Assembly (NCBI GenBank): GCA_016720395.1
Contig: JADKKR010000005.1
Coordinates: 248,001 to 312,000 of the forward strand
Length of the DNA stretch: 64,000 nucleotides
Source of the DNA: Geobacteraceae bacterium
GTDB taxonomy: Bacteria; Desulfobacterota; Desulfuromonadia; Geobacterales; Pseudopelobacteraceae
Direction: 5' to 3'
Shown: in pieces, positions 52,547-60,643 of the stretch
Layout of the letters: each line of letters opens with the position of its first letter
Numbering within the stretch: the stretch's first letter is position 1
Translations under genes and position numbers: made by a program
The notes under the pieces: generated by a model
Database searches by the model: none
Seen by the model: the letters and a program-made list of their open reading frames with translations, nothing else
What the model was told of the DNA's origin: nothing

Positions 52547-54838
52547 ATGACCTCTGCCGCAATCGTACAAAAACTCTGGAACTACTGCAATGTCCTGCGC
52601 GACGACGGGATGAGCTACGGCGACTATGTCGAACAGCTCACCTTCCTGCTCTTTCTCAAGATGGCCGATGAACGGACCAAGAAGCCCTACAGCCAGACAA
52701 GCCCGGTTCCGGCCGGCTACGACTGGCCCAGCCTGCTGAAACTTGACGGCGACGAACTCTTTGACCACTATCGACATACACTGGAGAAGCTGGGGCAGGA
52801 GAAGGGGCTGCTGGGGCTGATCTTCGGCCGGGCCCAGAACAAGTTCCAGGACCCGGCCAAGCTGCGCCGGCTGCTGGTGGACCTGCTGGACAAGGAAAAC
52901 TGGTCGATCATGAGCGCCGACGTCAAGGGGGATGCCTACGAAGGGCTGCTGGAGAAGAACGCCCAGGACACCAAGAGCGGCGCCGGCCAGTACTTCACCC
53001 CGCGCCCGCTGATCCAGGCCATGGTGGATGTCATGGCGCCGAAACCGAAGGAGACGGTCTGCGACCCGGCCTGCGGCACCGGCGGCTTCCTGCTGGCGGC
53101 CCACGATTATGTCACCAAACACCACAAGCTGGACCGGGACGAAAAGCTGTTTCTCGACATCAAAGCCTTGCGCGCCTGGGAGCTGGTGCACGCCACGGCG
53201 CGGCTGTGCGCCATGAACCTGATGCTGCATGGCATCGGTGGTGAAAAGCTGCCGCTGACGGTGGGAGATTCGCTGGCCTCCGACCCCGGCGAGCGCTTCG
53301 AGATGGTCCTGACCAATCCACCTTTCGGCAAGAAGAGTTCGACTACGATCATCGGCCCGGATGGCAAGGCCTACAGTGAAAAAGAGACCATCGAGCGCGA
53401 TGATTTCTGGGCCACTACTTCCAACAAGCAGCTCAACTTCATCCAACACATCAAAACCCTGCTCAAGCAGCATGGCAGGGCCGCCGTGGTCGTGCCGGAT
53501 AACGTGCTCTTCGAGGGAGGTGCCGGTGAGACCATCCGCAAGAAGCTGCTACAGGAGTGCGACGTGCACACCCTGCTGCGCCTCCCCACAGGCCTGTTCT
53601 ACGCACAGGGGGTCAAGGCCAATGTGATCTTCTTCGACAAGAAGCCGGCCAGTGAGACGCCCTGGACCAAGCGGCTCTGGATCTATGACCTGCGCACCAA
53701 CCTGCACTTCACCCTCAAGACCAACCCGCTCAAACGTTCCGACCTGGACGAGTTTGTGGCCCTCTACAATCCGGCCAACCGCCACGAGCGCAGTGCCACC
53801 TGGAGCGGTGAGAACCCAGCCGGACGCTGGCGCTCCTACGACTACACCGAGCTGGTGGCGCGCGACAAGGCCAGCCTGGACATCTTCTGGCTGCGGGACG
53901 AGAGTCTGGAAAATTCGGACAACCTCCCCGAACCGGGCATCATCGCTCGCGACATCATTGCAGACCTGGAGGGGGCGCCGAAAAGTAAAAAACCACACCA
54001 AAAGAACCGGGGGGGGGGGAAAAAAATATTTTTTTTTATAAAAACAAACAACAAGAAAAGGAAAGATAGGTGGGGGTTCGGAGCGGGTGTTGGGGATATG
54101 TCGTTGAAAAGTTTATGGCGGTTCTGCATATCGATTGAACTGTGCCTCGGCCTGCTGGCTCTGGTCTGCGTGTTCATGGGCGCCGGCTCTTTTCTGCTTA
54201 AGGGCGATTATGCTGCGGCTATCAACGGTATGCCGCTGCTCGTCTGGCTCCGGGAGGTCCCGCTTGCAGCTTCCTGGTGGCTCTGGCTGACGGTGGTACT
54301 TCTGGCGCTGCTGGTCCTGAATACGATCTTCTGCGCATCGGATACGCTCTGGTCGCGCTGGGGCAGGGCAGGGTGGATATCCTTGTTCGCACCGCAGCTG
54401 ATCCACGTTGGTTTTCTGCTGATGGTCCTGGCTCACCTGCAGAGCGCTTATGGCGGTTATGTGGAACAGATTGTGGTGAATGAGGGCATGGTGGCGCAGC
54501 TGCCGGACGGCAGGCAGTTCGGTGTCGCCGGTATCGGTGTCACCATGTCTCCCATGGGGATGCCGACCGGCTACAGCAGCGAACTGGTGACGGATCTTCG
54601 TAATCCGGTAGAACGCAGCACCATCAGCCCTAACCACCCCTGGTTTGCCGGCGGGTACGGCGTGTATATCAAGCAGGCCGAGGTCTACCCCTATAAACGG
54701 GCCCTGCTGGAGATCCATCGTGAGCCGGGTGCCGGCATGGCCCTGGCGGGGGCGGTAGTCTTCACGGTCGGAAATGTACTGCTGGTCTGGCTGCGTTCGC
54801 GTGCCAAGGAGAGCGGTCTGGCGGAGGTGGAGCAATGA
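52547..54838 (+). CDS. hsdM: Type I restriction methyltransferase (HsdM), read in frame into a ResB-like protein
   Basis: As read, 763 residues. Residues ~1-480 are HsdM: N-terminal helical domain (FLLFLKMADERTKKP), QYFTPRPLIQAMVD, SAM motif CDPACGTGGFLLAA (~177-190), catalytic NPPF in LTNPPFGKKS (~265), and a C-terminal helical part ending DIIADLEGAPKSK. HsdM methylates adenine at the site chosen by HsdS. The usual C-terminal ending of this family is lost. After ~53985 the frame passes through 11 G, 7 A and 9 T in close succession (54009-54038) and a Lys-rich segment into an unrelated membrane protein starting at MSLKSLW. This fusion is probably not natural. It is either an assembly join or a deletion junction. 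Confidence 0.75.
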   Translation: MTSAAIVQKLWNYCNVLRDDGMSYGDYVEQLTFLLFLKMADERTKKPYSQTSPVPAGYDWPSLLKLDGDELFDHYRHTLEKLGQEKGLLGLIFGRAQNKFQDPAKLRRLLVDLLDKENWSIMSADVKGDAYEGLLEKNAQDTKSGAGQYFTPRPLIQAMVDVMAPKPKETVCDPACGTGGFLLAAHDYVTKHHKLDRDEKLFLDIKALRAWELVHATARLCAMNLMLHGIGGEKLPLTVGDSLASDPGERFEMVLTNPPFGKKSSTTIIGPDGKAYSEKETIERDDFWATTSNKQLNFIQHIKTLLKQHGRAAVVVPDNVLFEGGAGETIRKKLLQECDVHTLLRLPTGLFYAQGVKANVIFFDKKPASETPWTKRLWIYDLRTNLHFTLKTNPLKRSDLDEFVALYNPANRHERSATWSGENPAGRWRSYDYTELVARDKASLDIFWLRDESLENSDNLPEPGIIARDIIADLEGAPKSKKPHQKNRGGGKKIFFFIKTNNKKRKDRWGFGAGVGDMSLKSLWRFCISIELCLGLLALVCVFMGAGSFLLKGDYAAAINGMPLLVWLREVPLAASWWLWLTVVLLALLVLNTIFCASDTLWSRWGRAGWISLFAPQLIHVGFLLMVLAHLQSAYGGYVEQIVVNEGMVAQLPDGRQFGVAGIGVTMSPMGMPTGYSSELVTDLRNPVERSTISPNHPWFAGGYGVYIKQAEVYPYKRALLEIHREPGAGMALAGAVVFTVGNVLLVWLRSRAKESGLAEVEQ
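54098..54838 (+). CDS. ResB-like cytochrome c biogenesis-type membrane protein
   Basis: 246 residues if started at ATG 54098, with TGGGGA a few bases before. Membrane helices at ~10-32, ~60-85, ~95-120 and a C-terminal one at ~218-238 (GAVVFTVGNVLLVWL). The periplasmic loop between the last two (~120-215) and the overall pattern resemble short ResB/Ccs1 proteins, which handle heme and apocytochrome c. I give this as family resemblance, not certainty. It overlaps the next gene by 4 nt (ATGA). Its frame is joined upstream to hsdM without a stop. A partner CcsA-like gene is not in the window. Confidence 0.65.
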   Translation: MSLKSLWRFCISIELCLGLLALVCVFMGAGSFLLKGDYAAAINGMPLLVWLREVPLAASWWLWLTVVLLALLVLNTIFCASDTLWSRWGRAGWISLFAPQLIHVGFLLMVLAHLQSAYGGYVEQIVVNEGMVAQLPDGRQFGVAGIGVTMSPMGMPTGYSSELVTDLRNPVERSTISPNHPWFAGGYGVYIKQAEVYPYKRALLEIHREPGAGMALAGAVVFTVGNVLLVWLRSRAKESGLAEVEQ

Positions 54839-55251
54839 GGTCGTTTCGCAGGGAGTTGTGGTTCGAGACAAGGCAGCGGCGCGAGCTGATCAATATCACC
54901 GCCACAATCGCTGATTGCCTGCGGGAGAGCGGAATCCGCGAGGGTCTGCTGCTGTGCAATGCCATGCACATTACCGCCAGCGTCTTCATCAATGATGAGG
55001 AGTCCGGGCTGCATCAGGATATAGAGGTCTGGCTGGAGGGGCTGGCGCCGGAGAAACCCTATTCGCGCTACCGGCACAACGGCAGCGAGGATAACGCTGA
55101 CGCCCATCTCAAACGAACGATCATGGGTCGTGAGGTCGTCGTTGCTGTGACCGGCGGCAGGCTGGACCTCGGCCCGTGGGAGCAGATCTTCTATGGTGAG
55201 TTTGACGGCAATCGCCGCAAGCGGGTGCTGGTCAAGATCATCGGGGAATAA
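54835..55251 (+). CDS. YjbQ-family (UPF0047) protein
   Basis: 138 residues, translationally coupled to the gene before it. Family strings: INITATIADCLRESGI, GLLLCNAMHITASVFINDEE, LKRTIMGREVVVAVTGGRLDLGPWEQIFYGEFDG (shown in part: GRLDLGPWEQIFYGEFDG). E. coli YjbQ has weak thiamine-phosphate-synthase activity; the normal role is unclear. Length is standard. Confidence 0.9.
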   Translation: MRSFRRELWFETRQRRELINITATIADCLRESGIREGLLLCNAMHITASVFINDEESGLHQDIEVWLEGLAPEKPYSRYRHNGSEDNADAHLKRTIMGREVVVAVTGGRLDLGPWEQIFYGEFDGNRRKRVLVKIIGE

Positions 55252-55386
55252 AGTGATTGCCGCATATAATATCCAACCATTTAAACGGTAATTTGGCACA
55301 ATCAGGTTTCCTGCAAAAATGCTGCGCATGGAACGCAGTAATCAAACCAGCTTGTATTGAATTAAAGAATCTGGTACGTTGATGCC

Positions 55387-55725
55387 ATGAGTCTGTTTGC
55401 CAAACATAGTCAGGTTGTACGCTTCATTATCCTTCTGATCCCGCTGTTTCTGGTCTTTGCGGGAATGAGGGTGCCTGATTTCTCCCGCCCCCAGAAGCCA
55501 AAGCCAATGCGGCGGGCGGTGTTGGATAAGTCATCTGCCCGTACAATAGTCCAGGCAGTTGTAAAGGTTGATGTAGCGCCTGTTATAATAAGTCAAACGA
55601 ACCTCGTTTTTCTACCTGCAGTTCATTTTTCTCCTGAAGCACATCCCGTTTATTTACCCGTACCTCTCTTGTCACTGAGCCCTTTACCTCCACGAGCTCC
55701 CCCGGCAGCAAACCCTCTCGCATAG
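55387..55725 (+). CDS. Hypothetical membrane-anchored protein
   Basis: 112 residues. An N-terminal hydrophobic helix (FIILLIPLFLVFAGM, ~13-27) is followed by a proline-rich, low-complexity stretch to the end (PLLSLSPLPPRAPPAANP). No ribosome site is convincing and I recognise no family. It may be a small membrane-tethered protein or a non-coding frame; the signal-like N-terminus favours coding. Confidence 0.4.
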   Translation: MSLFAKHSQVVRFIILLIPLFLVFAGMRVPDFSRPQKPKPMRRAVLDKSSARTIVQAVVKVDVAPVIISQTNLVFLPAVHFSPEAHPVYLPVPLLSLSPLPPRAPPAANPLA

Positions 55726-55819
55726 AAAAACCATTTTTATCCAGAAATCAATCTGTCTCTGAATATGACGCAGCAGTGCGCCTGTATTCCACAATTAAAT
55801 ATTTATAGGAGTATTACCC

Positions 55820-56416
55820 ATGATAAAGCGCCAATCGTTTTACGTTGCTGCCGCATTTTCTTTTGCTCTGTTCATGTCTGCCGGTTGTGCAACGCAGAAT
55901 GCTGTACAAAAGGAGGAGAGTATTGTTCCTGCCCCGGTCGTCAAAACAACGGAACAATCAAAGCCTGCCGTAACTTCATATGGTCAGTCAGCTGCAATCA
56001 ACGCTTCGCAGGCTGCCCCGCCGAAGACCATTGCTGACGGCCAGCAGGCAGATAAAAGTTCATCTACCTCACAACTTCAGTCCGCGCTGGAAAAGATCTA
56101 CTTCAATTTTGATTCCGCAGACCTGTCTGAAGCAGCCCGTACCACATTGACAAAAAATGCTTCAGTACTGATCAAGGAACCTTCGGCAAAAATCAGAATT
56201 GAGGGCAACTGTGATGAACGTGGGTCGGCAGAGTACAATCTGGCACTTGGTGAGCGCCGCGCCAAATCTGCCCAGCAGTATCTGCAGACACTTGGTGTAA
56301 AGCCGGACCGGCTTTCAATAATCAGCTACGGTAAGGAAAAGCCGGCAGTTCAGGGAAGTGACGAGCCCGCTATGGCAAAAAACCGTCGCGATGAGTTTGT
56401 TGTACTTACGAAGTAA
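55820..56416 (+). CDS. pal: Pal-like OmpA-family peptidoglycan-associated lipoprotein
   Basis: 198 residues; TAGGAG precedes the ATG. Signal peptide with lipobox MSAGC (Cys ~23), a Ser/Ala/Gln-rich linker (~25-85), then an OmpA C-terminal domain: IYFNFDSADLSEAAR, IEGNCDERGSAEYNLALGERRA with the peptidoglycan-binding Asp/Arg, and KNRRDEFV. Pal tethers the outer membrane to the wall. tol genes are not visible nearby, so it may be a second Pal-type protein. Confidence 0.88.
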   Translation: MIKRQSFYVAAAFSFALFMSAGCATQNAVQKEESIVPAPVVKTTEQSKPAVTSYGQSAAINASQAAPPKTIADGQQADKSSSTSQLQSALEKIYFNFDSADLSEAARTTLTKNASVLIKEPSAKIRIEGNCDERGSAEYNLALGERRAKSAQQYLQTLGVKPDRLSIISYGKEKPAVQGSDEPAMAKNRRDEFVVLTK

Positions 56417-56430
56417 GTCTAAAACACACG

Positions 56431-56462
56431 AGGGGTCGGTGATGCCTGCCGACCCTGATTTT
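56431..56462 (+). terminator. Intrinsic terminator after the pal-like gene
   Basis: GGGTCGG (56433-56439) pairs with CCGACCC (56449-56455), loop TGATGCCTG, followed by TGATTTTG. The T run is short. Confidence 0.5.
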
Positions 56463-56564
56463 GACCTGTAGAAATATTGAGGGAGGTATAGGCAAAAATT
56501 TTAACACCTTATTGTCAACCATGTTCCTGTTCCTTGTTGAATATGGGACGCTGATGGAGATTTT

Positions 56565-57155
56565 ATGAAGCTTTGCCTTAAAATTATAACGATCTTGACC
56601 CTCTTGGTTGTGAGTAGGAATTCTTTTGCCCGTTGCAATTGTGATGACTGGATGAGCAGAGGAGGATACTGCGTTGATTATGTCAAAACCAGAGTACCGT
56701 CTTTCCCGATCCCGAAAACCGAAGCCGAGATTACAGCCCTCAATAATCGGGTCACCGCGGAAGTCGAAGAAGGTGATGTTGCCATATTCGATTTAGGTGA
56801 TATCTGGCACGTTGCTTATGTAGAAAAAGTACACCAGGATGGTCAGGGTGCAGCGACTGCAATTGATGTAAGTGAAATGAATCTGGGCGGACAGATATCC
56901 CTTGATGAGTTCAAAAAACGCTGGCACGCAAATGAAGCGGGTGAGTGGAAGAGAGCGCTTTGTTGTGGGGTCACTAAAAAATATGATCAGCGGAGTATAC
57001 GAAAAAAGATATCACTTAATTCCGTTGAACAGGTCTGGTCGCCCGATATTCCTGCAGATCAGGAAGTTAATGTCGGACATAACGATGACAGCCTGCTTGA
57101 TAAAGTCAGGGAAACCTTGAATCGTTTTATTCAGTTTACCGGGAGAGAACTATGA
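56565..57155 (+). CDS. Secreted CHAP-like amidase/peptidase domain protein
   Basis: 196 residues with an N-terminal signal peptide (IITILTLLVVSRNSFA|R). The early Cys in CNCDDWMSRGGYCVDYV, then the later IWHVAYVEKV with a His and the GDVAIFD string, resembles the CHAP (cysteine-histidine amidohydrolase) fold that cleaves peptidoglycan. The start overlaps none; the next TPR gene begins 4 nt before its stop. Family assignment is moderate because the motif spacing was judged by eye. Confidence 0.6.
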   Translation: MKLCLKIITILTLLVVSRNSFARCNCDDWMSRGGYCVDYVKTRVPSFPIPKTEAEITALNNRVTAEVEEGDVAIFDLGDIWHVAYVEKVHQDGQGAATAIDVSEMNLGGQISLDEFKKRWHANEAGEWKRALCCGVTKKYDQRSIRKKISLNSVEQVWSPDIPADQEVNVGHNDDSLLDKVRETLNRFIQFTGREL

Positions 57156-59032
57156 ACTGCCGGCAATCAAAGGTCTCCCGTATCGTGCTGATGTTAGCTG
57201 TGATTCCGTTCTGTTGCGGATTTAGCTGGGGACTTGGGAAGACCGATCCCTGTGTGGAGACGCGCACTACCCTTGATATACTTTTAGATACTCCCGACCC
57301 CGTTAAAAGATCAAAGCTGGAAGAAGCCGTTCTTGTTGCGTGTCCGAATGGTGCAGCCGGATTGTTCTTAAAGGCCCGACAAACAGAGAAAACCGGACAA
57401 ACTGATGCTGCAATTACTCTCTATCGCGAGGTACTGGCTAAGGATACTTCCATTGCTGCGGCTCATGGCAATCTGGGTCTTCTCCTGAGTGAACGTGGCC
57501 TTATAGGAGAAGCCTCTGTTGAACTGACCAAAGGACTCATGGGGTATCCCGATCCCCGCTATCACCGGGCTATAGCACGAATTATGAGTAACGGCTCTCT
57601 CCACGCGCTGGCCCTTTTCCACTATAACGAAGCACTCAAAGTCTTACCCGATGACGTAGAGAGCCATGTCGGTCGTGCAAAGGCATATGTACTGCTTGGG
57701 CAGTTTGCCAAGGCGGAGGAAGCGTTTGTCAGGTTAAAAACGCTTGTACCCACAGAAGCTAAGTTCCAGCTGGGGCTGGCGGATGTGTACCGCAAGTCCG
57801 GACGACTTGACCGGGCGATTGAAGAGCTGAGGTTTTATCTTCACAACAATTCATCGGACAGGGAAGGTCATCGGTTGTTGGCAGAAGTGCTGATGGAAAA
57901 GGGTGAACGGGAGGCTGCACGTAATGAATACCTGCTGGCAGGGGTAGATGTCGTCAGCAATCCTGATGAATTTGCCCGCAAAGGCGATGCGTTCATGAAA
58001 GCCCGGGAATTCGGTCAGGCAATCAGTGCCTACCAGAGCGCACTCAAGGGACGTCCGGTCTGGCAGGAGCTTCACTATAAACTGGGTAAGGCACAGATGT
58101 CAGCCGGTCGTGATGATGACGCCATGGCAACGCTTACTGCTCTCATAAAGACAGGATTCAAAGAAGGTTCTGCGTTCTATGATCTGGGGCTGCTGCGTGA
58201 ACGGTCCGGCCAGCTGGATGAGGCGATATCCGCCTATCGTCTGACCATAATTCACGAACCGGGCAATGTTAACGCCCATCGCAGGCTGGCTGAGATATTT
58301 ACCTGGCGGGGCAGCTTCGATCAAGCAGCTGACCAGTACCGTGAACTGATTCGTCTCAGGGAGGATAATCCGCTCTATCACCTGAATCTGGGTCGAGTAT
58401 ACGACCGGATGAAAGATCCTAAAAATGCCGTAAGTGAGTATGAAACAGCGGTCCGGCTTGATCCGGATAATATTGAAGGGCACCGGGAGCTGGCAAGAAT
58501 TTATCTGAGAATGGCTCAGGCTTCGAAGGCTGAACAGCATTACAAGGATGTTATCAGGTTGCACGATGAGGATGATGCGGCCCGCAATGCCTTGATTACA
58601 CTGTATTTCAAGCAGAGGCGCTACGATGACCTGACTACATTTGTAAGAGAGTGGCTGGAAAAGGCACCCGACGACCCTCAACGTCACTACCGCATGGGAA
58701 TAGTCTACGAATTAAAGAAAGACTATGGTCTGGCAGTTGTTGAATACAAAAAGGCGGTCGAGTTACAACCGGGTAACGCCAAAATGCTGTTGGCTCTCGG
58801 CCGGACCTACCAAAAATCGGGTAGAATATCAGAATCGCGCAAAATACTTGAGGAGGCCAGCAAAGCTGACCCGACGTTAGCAGAGCCGCAATTGCTTCTC
58901 AGCAGCATCAAAAGCAGTTCAAAACTCAAGAAAAAGATTATTCACAAAAAAAGTAAGCGTGTTGGTAAAAAAAAGGTGCCCGGCAAGAAGTTGACTAAAA
59001 AAAATAAGTTTCCACGAAGAGTTTTAAAATAA
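57152..59032 (+). CDS. Large secreted TPR-repeat protein
   Basis: 626 residues. The N-terminal hydrophobic segment (IVLMLAVIPFCCGFSWG) suggests export. Roughly 14 tetratricopeptide repeats fill ~70-585 with the usual pattern (AAHGNLGLLLSERG; AFYDLGLLRERSG; ALGRTYQKSG). The last ~35 residues are very lysine-rich, perhaps for nucleic acid or wall polymer binding. Coupled by a 4-nt overlap to the CHAP-like gene. A role in protein complexes at the envelope is likely; the specific function is unknown. Confidence 0.8.
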   Translation: MNCRQSKVSRIVLMLAVIPFCCGFSWGLGKTDPCVETRTTLDILLDTPDPVKRSKLEEAVLVACPNGAAGLFLKARQTEKTGQTDAAITLYREVLAKDTSIAAAHGNLGLLLSERGLIGEASVELTKGLMGYPDPRYHRAIARIMSNGSLHALALFHYNEALKVLPDDVESHVGRAKAYVLLGQFAKAEEAFVRLKTLVPTEAKFQLGLADVYRKSGRLDRAIEELRFYLHNNSSDREGHRLLAEVLMEKGEREAARNEYLLAGVDVVSNPDEFARKGDAFMKAREFGQAISAYQSALKGRPVWQELHYKLGKAQMSAGRDDDAMATLTALIKTGFKEGSAFYDLGLLRERSGQLDEAISAYRLTIIHEPGNVNAHRRLAEIFTWRGSFDQAADQYRELIRLREDNPLYHLNLGRVYDRMKDPKNAVSEYETAVRLDPDNIEGHRELARIYLRMAQASKAEQHYKDVIRLHDEDDAARNALITLYFKQRRYDDLTTFVREWLEKAPDDPQRHYRMGIVYELKKDYGLAVVEYKKAVELQPGNAKMLLALGRTYQKSGRISESRKILEEASKADPTLAEPQLLLSSIKSSSKLKKKIIHKKSKRVGKKKVPGKKLTKKNKFPRRVLK

Positions 59033-59081
59033 ATCGCTTCCAGGGTGGTATCAGGTCTTTTCGGCGACGGCGGATGTGGAA

Positions 59082-59339
59082 TTATTCAAATTCTATTTTC
59101 TTTATTAAACGATGATTTTCATAATAATATGCTTCGTAAGATTTTGAATCCATTTCATAAACGGCTTCGATGACAATTTTGTCAGCATTATTTTTTTGTG
59201 ACAAAACATATTCCTGATGATCAGCAGACAGGTCAGTAATTGGTATCACTTGTTCGTATGAGAACCCATTATGTATTATAAGGTTTAGGCTTACGTGCGC
59301 TTGTTTGCGCCCCGTCGCCGGGTCCGCCATCACTGGCAT
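59082..59339 (-). CDS. Small hypothetical protein downstream of mtaB
   Basis: About 85 residues; GTG 59342, ATG 59339 or ATG 59330 could start it and none has a strong ribosome site. Composition is protein-like (EVYEMDSKSYEAYYYENHRLI-type text near the C-terminus: SYEAYYYENHRLIKKIEFE). No signal, no membrane helix and no family I recognise. It lies 15-18 nt after mtaB on the same strand. Confidence 0.45.
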   Translation of the reverse strand: MPVMADPATGRKQAHVSLNLIIHNGFSYEQVIPITDLSADHQEYVLSQKNNADKIVIEAVYEMDSKSYEAYYYENHRLIKKIEFE

Positions 59340-59356
59340 CACCTGAATGGAATCAG

Positions 59357-60643
59357 TTAGTTGACCCTCTCTCCCGTAACATGATCTCCGATAACCCTGT
59401 CAATCTTTACCATCTGCTCGCTATTGATCATCTCCCTGTCACCGGAAAATTTCACGGTAACATAGTTTTTTGAAATTCCATTGCAGATCTGGCTTGTTTC
59501 ATTATAACCCTGAACCAATACCTGAAGCTTTCTTCCAACCTGTTGTGAAAGAAAACCGGCCTTTTTCTCCGCTGCAATATTCCTCAACAACACTGCCCGC
59601 TGTTTGACGGTGTTGGCGGGAACCTGTCCGGGCATTTTCGCCGCCTTTGTTCCCGGGCGGCTGGAGTAGGGGAACACGTGCAGGTCGGAGAAGGGCAGAT
59701 CTTCAACCAACCGCAGGGTCTCGTTGAACTCTGCATCGCTTTCGCCCGGGAAGCCGGCGATGACATCAGCGCCAATAAAGGCCTGCGGCAGTGCCGTACT
59801 GACCCGCCCGACCAGGTCGCGGAAGAATGCGGCGCTGTAGCGGCGTCCCATGCGCTGGAGCACGGTGTCGGAACCGCTTTGCAGGGGCAGGTGCAGGTGC
59901 GGGCAGATGATGTCGGAGGCCGCCATCAGTGCCAGCATTTCATCACTCAGCTCGTTGGGCTCCACCGAGCCGATGCGCAGGCGCGGAACGATCCGCCCGG
60001 CGTCAATACGCCGCACAAGCTCTGTCAGGGATACCGCCGGGGTCAGGTCGAGGCCGTAGGCACCCAGGTGGATGCCGGTCAGCACCACCTCCTTGTAGCC
60101 GTTGGCGGCCAGACCCCGCACCCCCTGCAGCACATCCTCCGGCGGAACGCTGCGGCTCCGGCCGCGGGCATAGGGGACGATGCAGTAGGCGCAGAATGAA
60201 TTGCAGCCGTTCTGGGCCTGGAGAAAAGCACGGGTGTGTTCGGCAAAACTTTCCAGCTTGAGCGGCCCGGCAGATGTCTCGAATGCGATGTCCGATACCT
60301 GGCTCTCCCCGGTCTCGACCATCCCGATAATATCCTGCTTTTCCCGGTTGCCCAGCACGCTGTCCAGCTCGGGCATCTGCTCCAGTTCGCCCGGCGCAAC
60401 CTGGGCATAGCAGCCGGTGGCGACGATGCGGGCATCAGGGTTGAGTCGCCGGGCGCGGCGGATCAGGCGGCGCGTCTCGGCATCTGTTTTTGCGGTGACG
60501 GTGCAGGAATTGACGACATAGATATCAGCCGACCCGGTGAAGGGGACGATCAGGTAGCCGGCCTGTTCGAACTGTTCGGTCATGGCGGCTGATTCGAATT
60601 GATTGGTCTTGCAGCCCAGGGTGGCTATGGCAACGCGTTTCAT
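59357..60643 (-). CDS. mtaB: tRNA t6A37 methylthiotransferase MtaB
   Basis: 428 residues from ATG 60643, which starts MKRVAIATLGCKTNQFESAA; a longer frame to 60760 reaches into the MATE gene and was rejected. Methylthiotransferase domain with three cysteines (GCKTNQ, NSCTVTAKTDAETRR, TGCYAQ). Radical SAM cluster CNSFCAYCIVPYARGRSRS (~142-160). TRAM domain at the C-terminus (VGRKLQVLVQG). It adds a methylthio group to t6A37 in tRNAs reading ANN codons. The start overlaps the MATE stop (ATGA). Confidence 0.93.
   Translation of the reverse strand: MKRVAIATLGCKTNQFESAAMTEQFEQAGYLIVPFTGSADIYVVNSCTVTAKTDAETRRLIRRARRLNPDARIVATGCYAQVAPGELEQMPELDSVLGNREKQDIIGMVETGESQVSDIAFETSAGPLKLESFAEHTRAFLQAQNGCNSFCAYCIVPYARGRSRSVPPEDVLQGVRGLAANGYKEVVLTGIHLGAYGLDLTPAVSLTELVRRIDAGRIVPRLRIGSVEPNELSDEMLALMAASDIICPHLHLPLQSGSDTVLQRMGRRYSAAFFRDLVGRVSTALPQAFIGADVIAGFPGESDAEFNETLRLVEDLPFSDLHVFPYSSRPGTKAAKMPGQVPANTVKQRAVLLRNIAAEKKAGFLSQQVGRKLQVLVQGYNETSQICNGISKNYVTVKFSGDREMINSEQMVKIDRVIGDHVTGERVN

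Larger units (their letters stand above)
44831..54097. other. Accessory island beside tRNA-Leu (type I restriction plus decayed genes)
   Basis: From the end of tRNA-Leu to the start of the ResB-like gene, content changes from core genes to hsdRSM, Fic, gene remnants and truncated tRNA-like modules. tRNA 3' ends are common insertion points, but I found no integrase and no second copy of the tRNA-Leu 3' end, so the boundaries are inferred. Confidence 0.55.

Noticed and set aside
44800..54838. Second copy of the tRNA-Leu 3' end as an attachment site
   Set aside because: I looked for the T-arm/acceptor sequence near the far end of the island and found no repeat longer than about 9 bases.
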